Source: Clostridia bacterium
Lineage (GTDB): Bacteria; Bacillota; Clostridia; Christensenellales; CAG-138
DNA length: 64,000 bases
Assembly: GCA_016292635.1 (NCBI GenBank)
Contig: JAEDIC010000001.1
Location: 62,001 to 126,000 of the forward strand
Direction: 5' to 3'
Below, piece after piece: positions 62,230 through 64,000 of the stretch. A program made the position numbers and the translations under genes. The first letter of the stretch is position 1; every line of letters begins with the position of its first letter. The notes below the pieces were generated by a model that saw only the letters and a list, made by a program, of their open reading frames with translations, was not told the DNA's origin and searched no databases.

Positions 62230-64000
62230 ATGATGATACGGTATGATGACAGGCTGCTGTTTGAATTGCCGGATGGGTACTCCCATCTCTGGGGCAAAGC
62301 AGACGACGGCATGCAAAAGCTGAATATAATAGCCCCATGTAATGACGGTGAGCCCGACTGGTCTTTCAGCGTGGTCACCGCATCCTGCGATGAGCAGAAC
62401 AGTTTGATGGATCGCTGTAAAATGTTGGAGCCCGCCATCTGCACAAAGCTTGGAGATGATCCAGAAGCTGTCTTTTATGCATATCTGACTCCGCCTGGGG
62501 AACAGCTGTGCGGTATTGCTGCAGCAGGTTTTTTTGTGAGGAAAAATTCCGAGAAGATATACGTCCTTAATACCGTGGCTTTGTGCGAAGAAATCGAACA
62601 TAAGGTTTCAATGGCTTTTGCGATAGAAAAAGCCAAACAGATGGTCGGCCTTGCACAAATCGATGGAATGCCGTTGACCGTGGATGCAATAGACAAAGAA
62701 AGCATTTCCGCAGCATATCGGCATAATGATGCCGATATTATTGATAAGGATCCCTCTGCCCTTTGTGCGGAAATTGAACAGGAAGAGTATATCAGCAGCA
62801 TGCCGGACAGTAATTCTATGAAAAGCCCCGAAAGCGCCGAAAGCAACCCGATTCCGCAAAGCCACGAAACCGTGGTATCGAACAGCGACTGCGAAATCGA
62901 TTGCTGCGGAAAGCTTATCTCTTATAACGTGAAATCAGCGGAAATTACGCTTCCTGACGGTATAAAAACAATCGGAAAAGAGGCTTTCCTGAAAAACAAC
63001 AGAATCATTTCCGTAGTAATCCCCGATGGAGCAGAAGCAATAGAGGATCACGCCTTTGCATACTGCAGTAAATTAAAGAATGTCGAGCTGCCTTATACGC
63101 TACGCCAAATTGGCGCTCACGCATTTAATACCTGCAACGAGCTTACCCGCATGGTAATTCCTGAGGGTACAGAAACAATAGATGCATGTGTTTTCGGCGG
63201 CTGTGAAAAGCTGGAAGAGGTTGAGCTGGCTTGTTCAATCCGCAAAATTGGCGCCAATGCATTTGCATACTGCAAAGGGCTTACCCATATAGAAATCCCC
63301 GAGAGTACAGAAACAATAGGCAAAAGTGCTTTTTTCGGGTGCACCAATCTTACTTCTGCAGTAATTCACGGGAATACAAGCGAAATAGCTGAACACACCT
63401 TTGCTGGCTGCAGCCATTTGAATCATATTGACCTCCCCTATTCAATCCGCAGAATAGGCGCCAATGCATTCAGCGGCTGCAAAAGACTTCCCGACATAGT
63501 AATTCCCGAGGGTACAGAACAAATAGCTGATAATGCTTTCAGCGGCTGCGAAAAGCTAAAAGAAATCAAATTGCCCTCCACACTCCGCAAAATTGGTGCC
63601 AATGCATTTGAGGGATGCAGTGAACTTGCCCAAATCGTTATTCCAGAAGGATGCGAAACCATTGGCGAAAAGTGCTTTTTATCCTGCAATAATCTTAGGG
63701 ATATTTATATACCCGCCTCGGTTTCTGACATAAGCGAAAATGCACTCAGAACATACGGCAATGAAACGGTAATACATACTGCACACGGAAGTACAGCCGA
63801 ATCCATTGCAATGAAGATCGGCTTTACAGTAGACAATATGGAGGTACTATCAGCAAAGGAAGCTGCCCGCATAGCAGAAGAGGAGCGCAAGCAGACTGAA
63901 GCCGCCGAAGCTGCATGCAGGGCCGAGGAAGAACGCCAGCAGGCTGCAGATATTGCCTGGCAGGAAAAACTAAACAGCTTAGATTCAGAAATGCATTTGT
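62230..64000 (+). CDS. leucine-rich-repeat (LRR_5/BspA-type) protein, partial at right edge
   Basis: Open from ATG 62230 (second ATG at 62233; GAAGGGAAAG upstream) to the window end, about 590 codons. Residues ~1-165 are a domain I do not recognise (LLFELPDGYSHLWGKADDGM; CGIAAAGFFVRKNSEKIYVL). From ~215 there are nine or more ~23-residue BspA-like repeats: ITLPDGIKTIGKEAFLKNN, VVIPDGAEAIEDHAFAYCSK, VELPYTLRQIGAHAFNTCNE and so on. The last visible part is an Ala/Glu/Arg coiled coil (AEEERKQTEAAEAACRAEEE). No signal peptide, so it is cytoplasmic, unlike surface BspA proteins. It starts 25 bases after the helicase and is probably part of the same operon. Confidence 0.85.
   Translation, partial: MMIRYDDRLLFELPDGYSHLWGKADDGMQKLNIIAPCNDGEPDWSFSVVTASCDEQNSLMDRCKMLEPAICTKLGDDPEAVFYAYLTPPGEQLCGIAAAGFFVRKNSEKIYVLNTVALCEEIEHKVSMAFAIEKAKQMVGLAQIDGMPLTVDAIDKESISAAYRHNDADIIDKDPSALCAEIEQEEYISSMPDSNSMKSPESAESNPIPQSHETVVSNSDCEIDCCGKLISYNVKSAEITLPDGIKTIGKEAFLKNNRIISVVIPDGAEAIEDHAFAYCSKLKNVELPYTLRQIGAHAFNTCNELTRMVIPEGTETIDACVFGGCEKLEEVELACSIRKIGANAFAYCKGLTHIEIPESTETIGKSAFFGCTNLTSAVIHGNTSEIAEHTFAGCSHLNHIDLPYSIRRIGANAFSGCKRLPDIVIPEGTEQIADNAFSGCEKLKEIKLPSTLRKIGANAFEGCSELAQIVIPEGCETIGEKCFLSCNNLRDIYIPASVSDISENALRTYGNETVIHTAHGSTAESIAMKIGFTVDNMEVLSAKEAARIAEEERKQTEAAEAACRAEEERQQAADIAWQEKLNSLDSEMHL

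Noticed and set aside
1..64000. CRISPR array
   Set aside because: No regularly spaced short direct repeats and no cas genes were seen.

Overview
The window looks like chromosomal DNA of a low-to-mid-GC Clostridia bacterium (Bacillota). This rests on strong GGAGG-type ribosome binding sites, TTGACA/TATAAT-like promoters, a type III glutamine synthetase, an ANTAR regulator, a Spo0A-C domain protein, BlaI/M56 genes and many hairpin-plus-T terminators. The precise taxon cannot be read from the sequence. Most genes are intact. Several junctions are littered with fragments of genes that have intact relatives elsewhere in the window.

Layout. 1-5.0 kb: a minus-strand carbohydrate locus (BtpA/SgcQ-like protein, eIF-2B-like isomerase-fold protein, binding lipoprotein, permease running off the left edge) with a divergent DeoR-type regulator. 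5.0-6.2 kb: a composite of broken genes (receiver domain, BlaI, ABC permease). 6.2-15.8 kb: a complete peptide-use operon on the minus strand (M19 dipeptidase, OppA-B-C-D-F, S15/CocE-like hydrolase) opposite an XRE-cupin regulator, with a perfect 11-bp-arm palindrome between them. 15.9-24.6 kb: a glutamine hub with CTP synthase, an ANTAR regulator, type I and type III glutamine synthetases and GlmS. The pyrG and type III synthetase leaders both carry a 5-bp hairpin with an AxxGGC hexaloop that excludes a terminator, which suggests ANTAR-controlled antitermination. 24.8-32.1 kb: a signalling set with a binding-protein-like lipoprotein, a hybrid histidine kinase with two receivers, a response regulator with a transcriptional-activator domain, an Hpt protein and an orphan Spo0A-C domain protein. 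The kinase/regulator junction shows a degenerate duplication.

32.5-43.9 kb: an envelope-stress or antibiotic-response region. It holds BlaI, a 1369-residue M56 (BlaR1-like) protein ending in an NlpC/P60 domain that lacks its cysteine, an ECF sigma factor with a likely anti-sigma protein, membrane proteins and lipoproteins (one frameshifted), an erythromycin-esterase-like membrane protein, three tiny membrane proteins and a BlaR1-like remnant. 43.9-50.9 kb: an IS200-type remnant, then a segment bounded by direct repeats derived from the 3' half of a tRNA-Ser(GCU). It encodes a PcfJ-like protein, a WYL regulator, a nuclease-like protein and an RNase J-like metallo-beta-lactamase protein. The PcfJ-like and WYL genes share an identical 14-bp promoter box.

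51-64 kb: four minus-strand genes of unknown function, then a plus-strand operon. The operon encodes a 1316-residue protein with two RpoA-C-like helix-hairpin modules, a 1553-residue DEAH helicase with a DUF1998-type cysteine-rich end, and a leucine-rich-repeat protein cut by the window edge. The large-protein-plus-DUF1998-helicase pair resembles anti-phage systems such as Druantia type III, but the partners are not ones I recognise. This is the best candidate here for an undescribed system.
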